64,000 bases of DNA, taken from Halomonas sp. Bachu 37 (GTDB lineage: Bacteria; Pseudomonadota; Gammaproteobacteria; Pseudomonadales; Halomonadaceae). The notes beneath the pieces are model-generated. The model was not told the DNA's origin. It did no database searches and was given only the letters and a program-made list of their open reading frames with translations. A program made the position numbers and the translations under genes. Of this stretch, positions 7,767 to 15,587 are shown one piece after another. The stretch lies in the NCBI RefSeq assembly GCF_039691755.1, contig NZ_CP137552.1, positions 248,001-312,000 on the forward strand, written 5' to 3'. Numbering within the stretch: the first letter of the stretch is position 1; every line of letters begins with the position of its first letter.

Positions 7767-8026
7767 CTTGGAAGCTGGTTTACACCAAGCAAGCCCAGAA
7801 AGATGCAAAGAAGTTGGCCTCCAGCGGGCTCAAACCAAAACCCCAGGAACTGTTAGCGCTGATAGCGGAAGATCCATACCGCAAGCCGCCTCCGTTCGAG
7901 AAGCTCATAGGTGATCTTGCGGGGTCCTGTTCACGCCGCATCAATATCCAGCATCGTCTGGTCTATCAAGTGCTAGAGGACGAGCAAGTGGTGAAAGTCC
8001 TCAGGCTCTGGAGCCACTACGAATAA
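7763..8026 (+). CDS. Type II toxin, YoeB/Txe-family mRNA interferase
   Basis: An 87-residue toxin starting with GTG in the overlap with the antitoxin. Family features are present: TWKLVYTKQAQKDAKKL at the N-terminus, GLKPKPQELLALI, PPPFEKL with the general base Glu, RRINIQHRLVYQV with the catalytic Arg, and a C-terminal LWSHYE that contains the conserved His-Tyr pair. YoeB enzymes cleave mRNA in the ribosomal A site. All key residues seem to be in place, so the toxin is probably active and held in check by the antitoxin. Confidence 0.92.
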   Translation: MTWKLVYTKQAQKDAKKLASSGLKPKPQELLALIAEDPYRKPPPFEKLIGDLAGSCSRRINIQHRLVYQVLEDEQVVKVLRLWSHYE

Positions 8027-8030
8027 TGCA

Positions 8031-8079
8031 TAACCAGCCGCTGTTGCCGGACAATTTTCCACCACCTTGTGGCTCCAAA
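8031..8079 (+). other. Truncated attC site after the toxin gene
   Basis: This stretch begins TAACCAGCCGCTG five bases after the toxin stop and shares CGGACAATTTT-CC and GCTCCAAA with the intact attC at 7382-7451. The sequence then changes abruptly into the 3' flank of nirD at about 8078. The second half, including the GTTA box, is missing. The site would not work as a normal attC, and the junction marks the right end of the island. Confidence 0.65.
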
Positions 8080-8090
8080 GGACCAAAACC

Positions 8091-8495
8091 TCACGCCTCG
8101 ATCCATACTTCCTGGCCTTTGAATGCCACCTTCCAGGCGCGTAGTGTCACGTTTTCGTCTTCGACACACTGGCCGTCTTCCATGCGGAAGTGCTGCTTGT
8201 AGATCGGCGAGGCGACCACTGGCTCGCCCTTGATGTCGCCGACGATGCCGCGAGCGATCACATTGGCGTTGGAGAAGGGGTCGTGATGGTCGATGGCGTA
8301 GAGTTCCTGCGCTTGGTCGGGGCGCTGCGACGTGTTCGGGTCGCTTGGGATATAGAAGATCGCCACCTGGGCCGGACCATCGGCGGTTTCCACCCAGGCC
8401 GCCACGCCGGAATACTCGACCAGATCGGCCTTGTTGCATAGTTTCTGCCACGTCATGGTTTCTGCCTTCATTTTCACAGCGGTTGCAGTGCTCAT
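8091..8495 (-). CDS. nirD: Assimilatory nitrite reductase, small subunit
   Basis: A 134-residue Rieske-like NirD protein, the partner of NirB in NAD(P)H-dependent reduction of nitrite to ammonia in the cytoplasm. As usual for NirD, the Rieske cluster ligands are not evident, though the fold signature survives (AIDHHDPFSNANVIARGIVG, SPIYKQHFRM). The start is supported by AGGAGAAAAACC upstream. It is the last gene of a leftward operon, 24 bases after nirB. Its final codons and 3' flank are echoed by the fragment at 897-962, so this gene end is the right border of the accessory island. Confidence 0.95.
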   Translation of the reverse strand: MSTATAVKMKAETMTWQKLCNKADLVEYSGVAAWVETADGPAQVAIFYIPSDPNTSQRPDQAQELYAIDHHDPFSNANVIARGIVGDIKGEPVVASPIYKQHFRMEDGQCVEDENVTLRAWKVAFKGQEVWIEA

Positions 8496-8519
8496 GGTTT
8501 TTCTCCTGTTAGGCGCAAA

Positions 8520-11024
8520 TCAAGCGGGGCGCAGCTGGCCGCGTTCGCTGGTCATGATGATCGACGGGTCGGGGCGCTCGTCGTTGACGAAGCTCTTGAA
8601 GCGCTTGAGCTTCTCCGGGTCGTTGATCGCATTGGCCCATTCGCACTGGTAGGTGTCGACCACGGTCTGCATCTGGCGCTCCAGCTCGTCATTGATGCCC
8701 AGGCTGTCTTCCAGAATCACTTCCTTGAGGTAATCGAGCCCGCCTTCGAGGTTTTCACGCCATACCGAGGTGCGCTGCAGGCGGTCGGCGGTGCGCACGT
8801 AGAACATCAAGAAGCGGTCGATGGTGCGATAGAGTTGCTCGTCGTCGAGGTCGGTGGCGAACAGCTCGGCGTGGCGCGGGCGCATGCCGCCGTTGCCGCA
8901 CACGTACAGGTTCCAGCCGTTTTCGGTGGCGATGATACCGATATCCTTGCTCTGGGCTTCGGCACATTCGCGGGTACAACCGGAAACGCCGAACTTGATC
9001 TTGTGGGGTGAACGCAGGCCCTTGTAGCGGTTCTCCAGCTGAATCGCCATGCCCACGCTGTCCTGCACGCCGTAGCGGCACCAGGTGCTGCCGACGCAGG
9101 ATTTCACCGTGCGCAGCGATTTGCCGTAGGCGTGGCCGGTCTCGAAGCCGGCTTCTATCAACTCGCCCCAGATGGCGGGCAGGTCTTCCAGGCGCGCGCC
9201 GAACAGGTCGATGCGCTGGCCACCGGTAACCTTGGAATAGAGGTCATATTTCTGTGCGACCTGACCGAGCACGATCAGCTTGTCGGGAGTGATTTCACCG
9301 CCCGCCACCCGTGGTACCACCGAGTAGGTGCCGTTCTTCTGCATGTTGGCCATGAAGGTGTCGTTGGTATCCTGCAGCGGCACGTGGGCGGTATCGGTGA
9401 TCGGCTCGTTGAAGCAGGAGGCGAGAATCGAGGCCACGGCGGGTTTGCAGATATCGCAGCCCAGGCGGTGGGTGTCGGGATTGCCGTGCTTGGCGATCAG
9501 CTCGCTGAAGGTCTTGATGCCTTCCACTCGTACCAGCGAATAGAGCTCCTGGCGGGTGTGGGCGAAGTGCTCGCAGATGGATTTATCGACTTCAACGCCG
9601 CGGGCTTCGAGTTCGTGGTCGACCACGCTCTTGAGCAGCGCGGTGCAGCCGCCGCAGCCGGTGCTGGCTTTCGTCTCGCCTTTCACGCTGCCCAGGTCCA
9701 CCGCGCCGCCGTCGATACTGGCGCAGATATCACCCTTGGTGACGTTATGGCACGAGCAGATCGTGGCGGTTTCGGGCAGGGCGTCCGGCCCCAGCAGCGG
9801 GGCGCCGTCACTGCTGGGCAGGATCAAGGAAGCCGGGTCGGCGGGCAGCTCCAGGCCGTTGTCGTAGTACTGCATCAGGGTGTCGTAGCAGCTGTTGTCG
9901 CCCACCAGCATGGCGCCGAGTAGTTTCTTGCCGTCGCTGGAAACTACCAGCTTGCGGTACTGCTGCTTGAGCGGGTCGAGGTAGCGGAACATCCGCGTTC
10001 CGGGATTCTGGTTGCCGTGGGCGTCACCGATGGCGCCGACATCGACGCCCATCAACTTGAGCTTGGTGCTCATGTCGGCGCCGCGGAAGGTGTCTTCGCC
10101 TTGTAGCAGGGTGGCCGCCGCGGCCTTGGCCATCTGGTAACCGGGGCCGACCAGGCCGAAAATGCTGTTGTTCCACAGTGCCACTTCGCCGACGGCGAGA
10201 ATATGCGGGTCGCTGGTGCGGCAGTTGTCGTCGATCACCACGCCACCGCGCTCGCCGACCTCCAGGCTGCAGTCCCGCGCCAACTGGTCGCGTGGACGAA
10301 TGCCCGCGGAAAACACGATCAGGTCGGTCTCGAGAACCTTGTCGTCCTGGAAGACCATGCGGTGCAGGCTGGCCTCGCCATCTTCGATATGCTGTGTGGC
10401 TCGGTTGGTGAGTACTTGAACACCGAGTGCCTCGATCTTTTCCAGCAGCAGTTCGCCGCCTTCGGTATCCACCTGCATGGGCATCAAGCGTGCCGCGAAC
10501 TCGATCACGGCGGTATCCAGGTCCAGGCCGCGCAGGGCGTTGGCGGCCTCCAGGCCCAGCAGCCCGCCACCCACCACAACGCCGGTGGTGGCATTTTTGG
10601 CAGCTTCGCGGATAGCGTCAAGGTCGTCCAGGGTGCGGTAGACCAGACAGCCCTCGCGGTCGTTACCCGGTATCGGCGGCACGAAAGGGAAGGAGCCGGT
10701 GGCCAGCACCAGCTGGTCGTATCCGTAGCGTCCCTGTGGGGTGACGACTTCGTGACTATCGCGGTCGATGGTGGTTACCGCCTCATCCAGGCGCAGGGTG
10801 ATACCGTGCTCGGCGTAGTATTCGCCTGTGGAAAGCGCCAGGGACTGGGCATCACGGCCGGTGAAATACTCGGAAAGATGTACCCGGTCGTAGGCCTGGT
10901 GGCGCTCTTCGCCGAAGACCGTGATCTGGTAACGCTCGGTGGCGCCTTGTTCGACCAGTTGCTCGACCAGATGATGGCCGACCATGCCGTTACCGATGAT
11001 GATTAACTGGGGTTGAGTCGCCAT
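8520..11024 (-). CDS. nirB: Assimilatory nitrite reductase, large subunit
   Basis: About 834 residues. The order is an FAD/NAD(P) reductase domain (IIGNGMVGHH at the N-terminus, GVVVGGGLLGLEAANALRG in the second Rossmann fold), then a BFD-like [2Fe-2S] domain (CSCHNVTKGDI ... CGGC), then a sulfite/nitrite reductase half with siroheme/[4Fe-4S] motifs KSCVGSTWCRYG and SGCTREC. It carries the six-electron reduction of nitrite with NirD. The ATG at 11024 is preferred to the TTG two codons earlier, because GAGGTGG sits at a proper distance from it. It follows the upstream reductase gene by two bases, so the two are probably coupled. Siroheme would come from cobA on the opposite operon. Confidence 0.96.
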   Translation of the reverse strand: MATQPQLIIIGNGMVGHHLVEQLVEQGATERYQITVFGEERHQAYDRVHLSEYFTGRDAQSLALSTGEYYAEHGITLRLDEAVTTIDRDSHEVVTPQGRYGYDQLVLATGSFPFVPPIPGNDREGCLVYRTLDDLDAIREAAKNATTGVVVGGGLLGLEAANALRGLDLDTAVIEFAARLMPMQVDTEGGELLLEKIEALGVQVLTNRATQHIEDGEASLHRMVFQDDKVLETDLIVFSAGIRPRDQLARDCSLEVGERGGVVIDDNCRTSDPHILAVGEVALWNNSIFGLVGPGYQMAKAAAATLLQGEDTFRGADMSTKLKLMGVDVGAIGDAHGNQNPGTRMFRYLDPLKQQYRKLVVSSDGKKLLGAMLVGDNSCYDTLMQYYDNGLELPADPASLILPSSDGAPLLGPDALPETATICSCHNVTKGDICASIDGGAVDLGSVKGETKASTGCGGCTALLKSVVDHELEARGVEVDKSICEHFAHTRQELYSLVRVEGIKTFSELIAKHGNPDTHRLGCDICKPAVASILASCFNEPITDTAHVPLQDTNDTFMANMQKNGTYSVVPRVAGGEITPDKLIVLGQVAQKYDLYSKVTGGQRIDLFGARLEDLPAIWGELIEAGFETGHAYGKSLRTVKSCVGSTWCRYGVQDSVGMAIQLENRYKGLRSPHKIKFGVSGCTRECAEAQSKDIGIIATENGWNLYVCGNGGMRPRHAELFATDLDDEQLYRTIDRFLMFYVRTADRLQRTSVWRENLEGGLDYLKEVILEDSLGINDELERQMQTVVDTYQCEWANAINDPEKLKRFKSFVNDERPDPSIIMTSERGQLRPA

Positions 11025-11026
11025 GA

Positions 11027-12328
11027 TCAAGCCACCTCTTTTGAGTAGTCGGAAGATGTTTGAGAGTCAAGCAGGGCCTGGCTGTCGGCCTGGCCGAAGA
11101 GTAGTGCTTGCCGGCAAGCGTTGAGGTTGGTGCCGGCAAGCGATTGTTCGAAATACCAGGGGCCGCATGCGGTATCGCCGTAGAGCACGGCGCCGACGAT
11201 GCGGCCTTCCTGCAGCAGTAAACGGCGATAGTCGCCTTGTTCGGGGTCGTGATAACTCAGGACTTCGTGATCGTCAGTGGCTTCGGTGGGGCCGAAGGCG
11301 TAGAGCGATATACCGCTGACCTTGAGCTTGGTGGCGCTGGGAAGATCAAAGTAAGCGCTTGCTTTCGTGCCACTCAGCCGAGCGGCTAGTACCTCGGCCT
11401 GGCGCCAGATCGGCTCGACCAGCCCGTAAGTGGTGCCCTGGAATTCACAGCATTCGCCCAGGGCGTGAACATAAGGATCGGAGGTTGTGAGGGTGTCATC
11501 GACGTTGATGCCAAGCTCTACCGTTAGCCCGGCGGAACGGCCGAGTTCGGCATTGGGCGTGATGCCCGCCGCTACCACGACGCAATCGGCGGGCAAGCGG
11601 CGGCCGTCTTCCAGCGCTACACCGGCTACTTTCCCCTGGCCGTTATTCTCGATCGCCGCAAGTCGGGCTCCGGTTAGTACCTCCAGCCCGCGCTTTGTCA
11701 GTTCGCTGCGCAGCAGTTCGGCACTGGTGGCGTCGAGCTGCCGATTCATCAACCGCTCGCCGCGCTGGAGTACAGTGACCGCCATGCCGTGCTTGCCATG
11801 TCCTTGTTTACGTAATCCTTCTGCGGCTTCCAAGCCCAGCAGGCCACCGCCGACCACTATCGCGCGGCCACCGCGTTCGGCGGCGGCCGTCAGCCTGGCG
11901 GTATCCTGCATGTCTCGAAATCCCTGGACACCTTCCAGCTCGATACCGGGAACCGGCGGCATGGCGGGGCGCGAGCCTGTAGCCAGCACCAACCGGTCGT
12001 AATCGAGGATGCGCCCGCTGTGAGTGGTCAGGCGGCGCTGGGTGCGGTCGAGGCGTTCGACCTGTTCGCCGAGGATCAACTCGACGCCGTGGCGCCGGTA
12101 CCAATCGGCGTCATGCAGGGTAAGGGCGTCTTCATCGAGTTCGGCGGCGAGCAAAGGCGACAGCAGAATACGGTTATATGCCGGGATCGGTTCGGCACCG
12201 ATAACGGTAATACGCGAAGGCCGCCGCGGCTGCTTCAGCAAGACTTCGACCAACCGGTGGCCGGCCATGCCGTTGCCGATAATGACGAGATGGTCGGTGT
12301 TTGCGCACCTGGTGGATGTTGTTTCCAT
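11027..12328 (-). CDS. FAD-dependent NAD(P)H reductase of nitrate assimilation (NasC-like)
   Basis: A 433-residue pyridine-nucleotide-disulfide-type oxidoreductase. It has an N-terminal FAD motif LVIIGNGMAGHRLVE, a central NAD(P) motif AIVVGGGLLGLEAAEGL, and a typical ATG motif LVLATGSRP. It corresponds to the first domain of NirB and lacks the [2Fe-2S] and siroheme domains. In Klebsiella and Pseudomonas type nas clusters such a protein supplies electrons to the nitrate reductase NasA, so that is the likely role. It is the first gene of the leftward operon and lies directly behind the attenuated leader at 12361-12454. Confidence 0.85.
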   Translation of the reverse strand: METTSTRCANTDHLVIIGNGMAGHRLVEVLLKQPRRPSRITVIGAEPIPAYNRILLSPLLAAELDEDALTLHDADWYRRHGVELILGEQVERLDRTQRRLTTHSGRILDYDRLVLATGSRPAMPPVPGIELEGVQGFRDMQDTARLTAAAERGGRAIVVGGGLLGLEAAEGLRKQGHGKHGMAVTVLQRGERLMNRQLDATSAELLRSELTKRGLEVLTGARLAAIENNGQGKVAGVALEDGRRLPADCVVVAAGITPNAELGRSAGLTVELGINVDDTLTTSDPYVHALGECCEFQGTTYGLVEPIWRQAEVLAARLSGTKASAYFDLPSATKLKVSGISLYAFGPTEATDDHEVLSYHDPEQGDYRRLLLQEGRIVGAVLYGDTACGPWYFEQSLAGTNLNACRQALLFGQADSQALLDSQTSSDYSKEVA

Positions 12329-12360
12329 GGGTGGCTCCTGGCGTCATGCAAAAAGACCCA

Positions 12361-12411
12361 AACAAAAAACGCCTCTGGTGCCACTTCATAGAGAAGAAGC
12401 ACCAGAGGCGT
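12361..12411 (-). terminator. Leader attenuator of the nasC-nirB-nirD operon
   Basis: A 13-bp perfect stem, ACGCCTCTGGTGC at 12369-12381 and its complement at 12399-12411. On the minus strand it is followed by a run of six T at 12363-12368. It sits between the promoter and the first gene and therefore must be read through. This matches the terminator that NasR overrides in the Klebsiella nasF leader. Confidence 0.85.
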
Positions 12412-12430
12412 CATTGCCATGTAAAGAGGT

Positions 12431-12450
12431 TGCAACCGCCATTGGCTGCA
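12431..12450 (-). promoter_or_regulatory. ANTAR-type antiterminator hairpin, leftward leader
   Basis: On the minus strand TGCAGCC and GGTTGCA form a 7-bp stem (one G-U pair) around the hexaloop AAUGGC. An A at loop position 1 and a G at position 4 are the known ANTAR contact points. The hairpin starts a few bases after the expected transcript start and is followed by the terminator. The same hexaloop occurs in the rightward leader. NasR encoded at 23348-24625 is the probable ligand. Confidence 0.7.
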
Positions 12451-12465
12451 GCTATCCAAGGAAAA

Positions 12466-12480
12466 GCAATTCCTTGGCCA
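12466..12480 (-). promoter_or_regulatory. Sigma-54 promoter of the nasC-nirB-nirD operon
   Basis: The minus strand reads TGGCCAAGGAATTGC, a TGGC-N7-TTGC match with GG and GC separated by ten bases. Transcription would start near 12454, just ahead of the hexaloop hairpin. The -24/-12 match is very close to consensus. The element also forms a perfect inverted repeat (CCAAGGAA/TTCCTTGG) that could be mistaken for a leader hairpin. Confidence 0.75.
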
Positions 12481-12568
12481 AGTCCGCTATTAGGTATCAA
12501 TAATCTTGATTATCAGAAGGTTGGGTTGTTCTGGCGTGAGGGGTGGTAGGCGGCGTGACGGGCATGAC

Positions 12569-12585
12569 TGCACGTGGCTGGTGCA
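12569..12585. promoter_or_regulatory. NtrC-like binding site between the divergent nas operons
   Basis: TGCACGTGGCTGGTGCA is a dyad of the form GCAC-N7-GTGC, close to the NtrC consensus. It lies about 120 bp from the predicted leftward start and about 150 bp from the rightward one, a normal distance for an enhancer of sigma-54 promoters. A second weaker dyad (TGCAATTC ... GAATGCA) follows at 12582-12602. Confidence 0.6.
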
Positions 12586-12704
12586 ATTCATGCCCGAATG
12601 CACTGGCAAATGGCGCGCCATGCGTTCTACGCTCCAGTCTTGTTAGGACAGTTTTTATTTCAACTTATTGTTTTGAAAGACGTCTATCGGGTTTTTGCCA
12701 CGCT

Positions 12705-12719
12705 GGGCGTAACTCTTGC
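12705..12719 (+). promoter_or_regulatory. Sigma-54 promoter of the nasA-cobA-nirC operon
   Basis: GGGCGTAACTCTTGC matches the GGC-N7-TTGC core with GG and GC ten bases apart; only the first T of TGGC is missing. The start would fall near 12731, directly before the hexaloop hairpin at 12733. The same order is seen on the opposite side of the intergenic region. Confidence 0.7.
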
Positions 12720-12732
12720 TGCGGGTATGCCA

Positions 12733-12750
12733 GGCATCAATGGCGATGTC
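12733..12750 (+). promoter_or_regulatory. ANTAR-type antiterminator hairpin, rightward leader
   Basis: GGCATC and GATGTC form a 6-bp stem (one G-U pair) with hexaloop AAUGGC, identical to the loop in the leftward leader although the stems differ in sequence. It lies just after the predicted start and 14 bases before the terminator. Conservation of the loop but not of the stem points to a selected RNA site for NasR. Confidence 0.7.
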
Positions 12751-12764
12751 ACGAATAGGCAACG

Positions 12765-12810
12765 GCGTCCATTCCCTCTCTTTTATCGGAGCGGGAGTGG
12801 GCGCTTTTTT
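12765..12810 (+). terminator. Leader attenuator of the nasA operon
   Basis: GCGTCCATTCCC at 12765-12776 pairs with GGGAGTGGGCGC at 12793-12804 (12 bp with two G-U pairs), followed by six T at 12805-12810. It precedes the nasA start codon by about 40 bases, so the operon is expressed only when this terminator is overridden. Confidence 0.8.
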
Positions 12811-12849
12811 GTTTGGCACTATTTTTCGGTACCTACTGCAGGAGCCTCC

Positions 12850-15573
12850 ATGCAACAGGCGAACGCGTACCAGACCAAAACGACATGCCCCTACTGTGGC
12901 GTCGGCTGCGGCGTGACGGCAACGGTGGAAGCGGGCTCGCTGAGCGCCGTGGAAGGCGACCGTGAGCACCCGGCCAACTATGGCCGGCTGTGCGTCAAAG
13001 GTTCTGCATTGCATGAAACCCTGGGGGAGCAGGGGCGCCTAACGCGGCCTCGGGTGGATGGTGTCGAGGCCTCCTGGGAAGACGCGTTGACCGCTACCGC
13101 CGGCCGTTTGAACGCATTGCGGCAAGAGCATGGGAACCACTGTGTGGCGGCATATCTCTCGGGGCAACTGCTTACTGAAGACTACTACGTGGCCAACAAG
13201 CTGTTTAAAGGCTTTCTGGGCACGCCGCATTTGGATACCAACTCGCGGCTGTGCATGGCCTCGGCGGTAGCCGGCTACAAACGAGCCTTCGGCGCCGACG
13301 CGGTGCCCTGCAACTACGAGGATCTGGAAGAAGCCGAACTGGTGGTGCTGGTGGGCTCGAATCTGGCCTGGAATCACCCGGTGCTTTATCAGCGTCTGAA
13401 AGTCGCCAAGGAGCACAACCCGTTGATGCGCGTGGTGGTGATCGACCCGCGTGTGACTGACAGCTGCGAAATCGCCGATCTCTATCTGGGTATCGAGCCG
13501 GGCAGCGATGCCTACCTCTTCAACGGCCTGCTGGCGTGGATGGCGCAGCGCAATAAGCTCGATACCCGTTATCTCGAGCGTCACACCGAAGGCGTCGATG
13601 AGGCTTTGGTGGCCGCCCGGCAATCGGCCGGCTCGATCGCCGAGGTGGCCGCCGCCTGTGATATCGACCCGGAACGCCTGGAAACCTTCTACTACTGGTT
13701 CGCCAGCCAACTGCATGTGGTCACGCTCTACTCCCAAGGGGTCAACCAGTCCTCCAGCGGTACCGACAAGTGCAACGCGATCATCAATTGCCATCTGGCG
13801 GGCGGAAAAATCGGCTTGCCGGGGGCGGGGCCGTTTTCGATTACCGGCCAACCCAATGCCATGGGCGGGCGCGAAGTGGGCGGGCTGGCCAACCAATTGG
13901 CCGCGCATATGGATTACCACACTCCCGGCGCGCTCGACCTGGTCAGCCGCTTCTGGGCGACCGACAGCCTGACGCCTTGCCTGCCGGACGGCCCCGGCTA
14001 CAAGGCGGTGGAGCTATTTGAGGCCATCGAGCGCGGCGAAGTGAAAGCGCTGTGGGTGATGGCCACCAACCCGGCGATTAGCCTGCCCGATGCCGCCCGG
14101 GTGCGGGCCGCGCTGGAAAAATGCCCGCTGGTGATCGTTTCCGAGTGCGCTGCCCACACCGACCTGCTGCCCTATGCCGATATCGTGTTGCCCGCCTCGG
14201 GGTGGTCGGAAAAGGATGGCACCGTGACCAACTCCGAGCGGCGCATTTCGCGCCAACGGGGCATGCTGCCACCGCCTGGCGAGGCGCGCCACGACTGGTG
14301 GATCATATGCGAGGTGGCCAAGCGCCTGGGGTTTGCCGAGGCGTTTGATTACTCCCATCCGTGGGAAATTTTCGACGAGCACGCCCGGCTTTCCGGCTTT
14401 GAAAACAGCACCGCCTCAGGCGGTACGAAGCGACTTTTTGATATTTCGGGTCTGATTGGCCTGGGCCGGGAAGACTATGACGCCCTGGCACCGATTCAAT
14501 GGCCGGTCACCGTGGCCACGCCGCATGGCTCTGCCCGGCTGTTCGAAGATGGCCAGTTCGCTACGGCCAATGGTCGCGCCAAGCTGCTGGCAATCGATCC
14601 CCGCGGGCCCGAGCAAGCGCTCTCTGAGACGTATCCGCTGCGCTTGAATACCGGGCGCATTCGCGATCAGTGGCACACCATGACGCGCACGGCCCGCTCG
14701 CCGCGCTTGATGAATCACCGCACGGAACCCTTCATGGACGTGCATCCCGACGATGCCTTGGAGGCTGGTGTCAGCGATCAAGCGCTGGCCGTTTTAACCG
14801 CGGCGAAGGGCGAGTTTCGCGCTCGTGTGCGGGTCTCCAACGCCCAGCGGCGTGGAGACGTATTCGTGCCCATCCACTGGACCGATTGCTTTACCCGGCA
14901 GGCCAGAAGCAGTGCGCTGATCGACAGCATCACGGACCCGCTCTCCGGCCAGCCGGAAGCCAAGCACGGCGCTGTTGCGCTGGCACCTTTCGCCACCGAG
15001 TGGCAGGCCACCTTGTTGGTTGCCGATGGGGCGGCCGGCGCAACGCCCTGGCGCGCAAGCGCCTACTGGGCGCGTATCCCCATGCATGGCTGCCAGCGCT
15101 GGCAACTGGCCGATACCCAACCGGTGGAGGACTGGTTGGTACGGTTTGGAGAGTGGCTGCCAGCACCGGTCGCGTTATGGAGCGAAGACCCCGCCAGTGG
15201 GAGGCTGCGTGCCGCTGGTGTGGAAAACGGCAAGCTGCGCTGGTGGCTGATGGTAGGCCCGCCTGCAGAGTTGCCGGGGCTGGCGTGGCTGGAAGCCCGC
15301 TTTAATGATGAGGCGCTAAACGATACCCATCGTCGCCGCTTGTTGGCCGGCTGCGATGACGGCGCCGTCGATTCCGGCCCGGTAGTGTGCAGCTGCCATC
15401 AGGTGGGCCAGAAAACCATCGCCAACGCCATTCGCCAGGGCGACACCAGCATAGAAGCGCTGGGGGCCAGGCTTGCCTGCGGTACCCAGTGCGGCAGCTG
15501 TATTCCCGAATTGAAATCATTGATCGAAGAGGAGCGGCCCCATGCGCGCGCTAAGCAATCCCCTGCCGACTGA
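12850..15573 (+). CDS. nasA: Assimilatory nitrate reductase, catalytic subunit
   Basis: 907 residues from the ATG at 12850, which has CAGGAG upstream. The longer open frame is rejected because it would cover the promoter and attenuator. The N-terminal [4Fe-4S] site is CPYCGVGCG with the fourth Cys in GRLCVKG. The molybdopterin (bis-MGD) domain follows, with the oxidoreductase signature around QGVNQSSSGTDKCNAIIN and the C-terminal molydopterin-dinucleotide-binding domain around LNTGRIRDQWHTMTRT. A BFD-like [2Fe-2S] domain closes the protein (CSCHQVG ... CGTQCGSC), as in Klebsiella-type NasA. It reduces nitrate to nitrite in the cytoplasm. It starts the rightward operon with cobA and nirC. Confidence 0.96.
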   Translation: MQQANAYQTKTTCPYCGVGCGVTATVEAGSLSAVEGDREHPANYGRLCVKGSALHETLGEQGRLTRPRVDGVEASWEDALTATAGRLNALRQEHGNHCVAAYLSGQLLTEDYYVANKLFKGFLGTPHLDTNSRLCMASAVAGYKRAFGADAVPCNYEDLEEAELVVLVGSNLAWNHPVLYQRLKVAKEHNPLMRVVVIDPRVTDSCEIADLYLGIEPGSDAYLFNGLLAWMAQRNKLDTRYLERHTEGVDEALVAARQSAGSIAEVAAACDIDPERLETFYYWFASQLHVVTLYSQGVNQSSSGTDKCNAIINCHLAGGKIGLPGAGPFSITGQPNAMGGREVGGLANQLAAHMDYHTPGALDLVSRFWATDSLTPCLPDGPGYKAVELFEAIERGEVKALWVMATNPAISLPDAARVRAALEKCPLVIVSECAAHTDLLPYADIVLPASGWSEKDGTVTNSERRISRQRGMLPPPGEARHDWWIICEVAKRLGFAEAFDYSHPWEIFDEHARLSGFENSTASGGTKRLFDISGLIGLGREDYDALAPIQWPVTVATPHGSARLFEDGQFATANGRAKLLAIDPRGPEQALSETYPLRLNTGRIRDQWHTMTRTARSPRLMNHRTEPFMDVHPDDALEAGVSDQALAVLTAAKGEFRARVRVSNAQRRGDVFVPIHWTDCFTRQARSSALIDSITDPLSGQPEAKHGAVALAPFATEWQATLLVADGAAGATPWRASAYWARIPMHGCQRWQLADTQPVEDWLVRFGEWLPAPVALWSEDPASGRLRAAGVENGKLRWWLMVGPPAELPGLAWLEARFNDEALNDTHRRRLLAGCDDGAVDSGPVVCSCHQVGQKTIANAIRQGDTSIEALGARLACGTQCGSCIPELKSLIEEERPHARAKQSPAD

Positions 15574-15587
15574 AGTGGTTTAACACC

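Noticed and set aside
12456..12477. Perfect 8-bp hairpin CCAAGGAA/TTCCTTGG as a second ANTAR hairpin
   Set aside because: It coincides with the -24/-12 sigma-54 element, so it would not be transcribed, and its loop UUGCUU lacks A at position 1 and G at position 4.
12579..12593. TGGTGCaattcATGC as a sigma-54 promoter
   Set aside because: It overlaps the NtrC-like dyad and lacks the TTGC box; the better match at 12705-12719 is placed directly before the leader hairpin.
12574..12849. N-terminal extension of nasA (92 extra codons)
   Set aside because: The segment contains the sigma-54 promoter, the hexaloop hairpin and the leader terminator. The ATG at 12850 has a ribosome binding site, and CPYCGVGCG then lies at the usual distance from the N-terminus.
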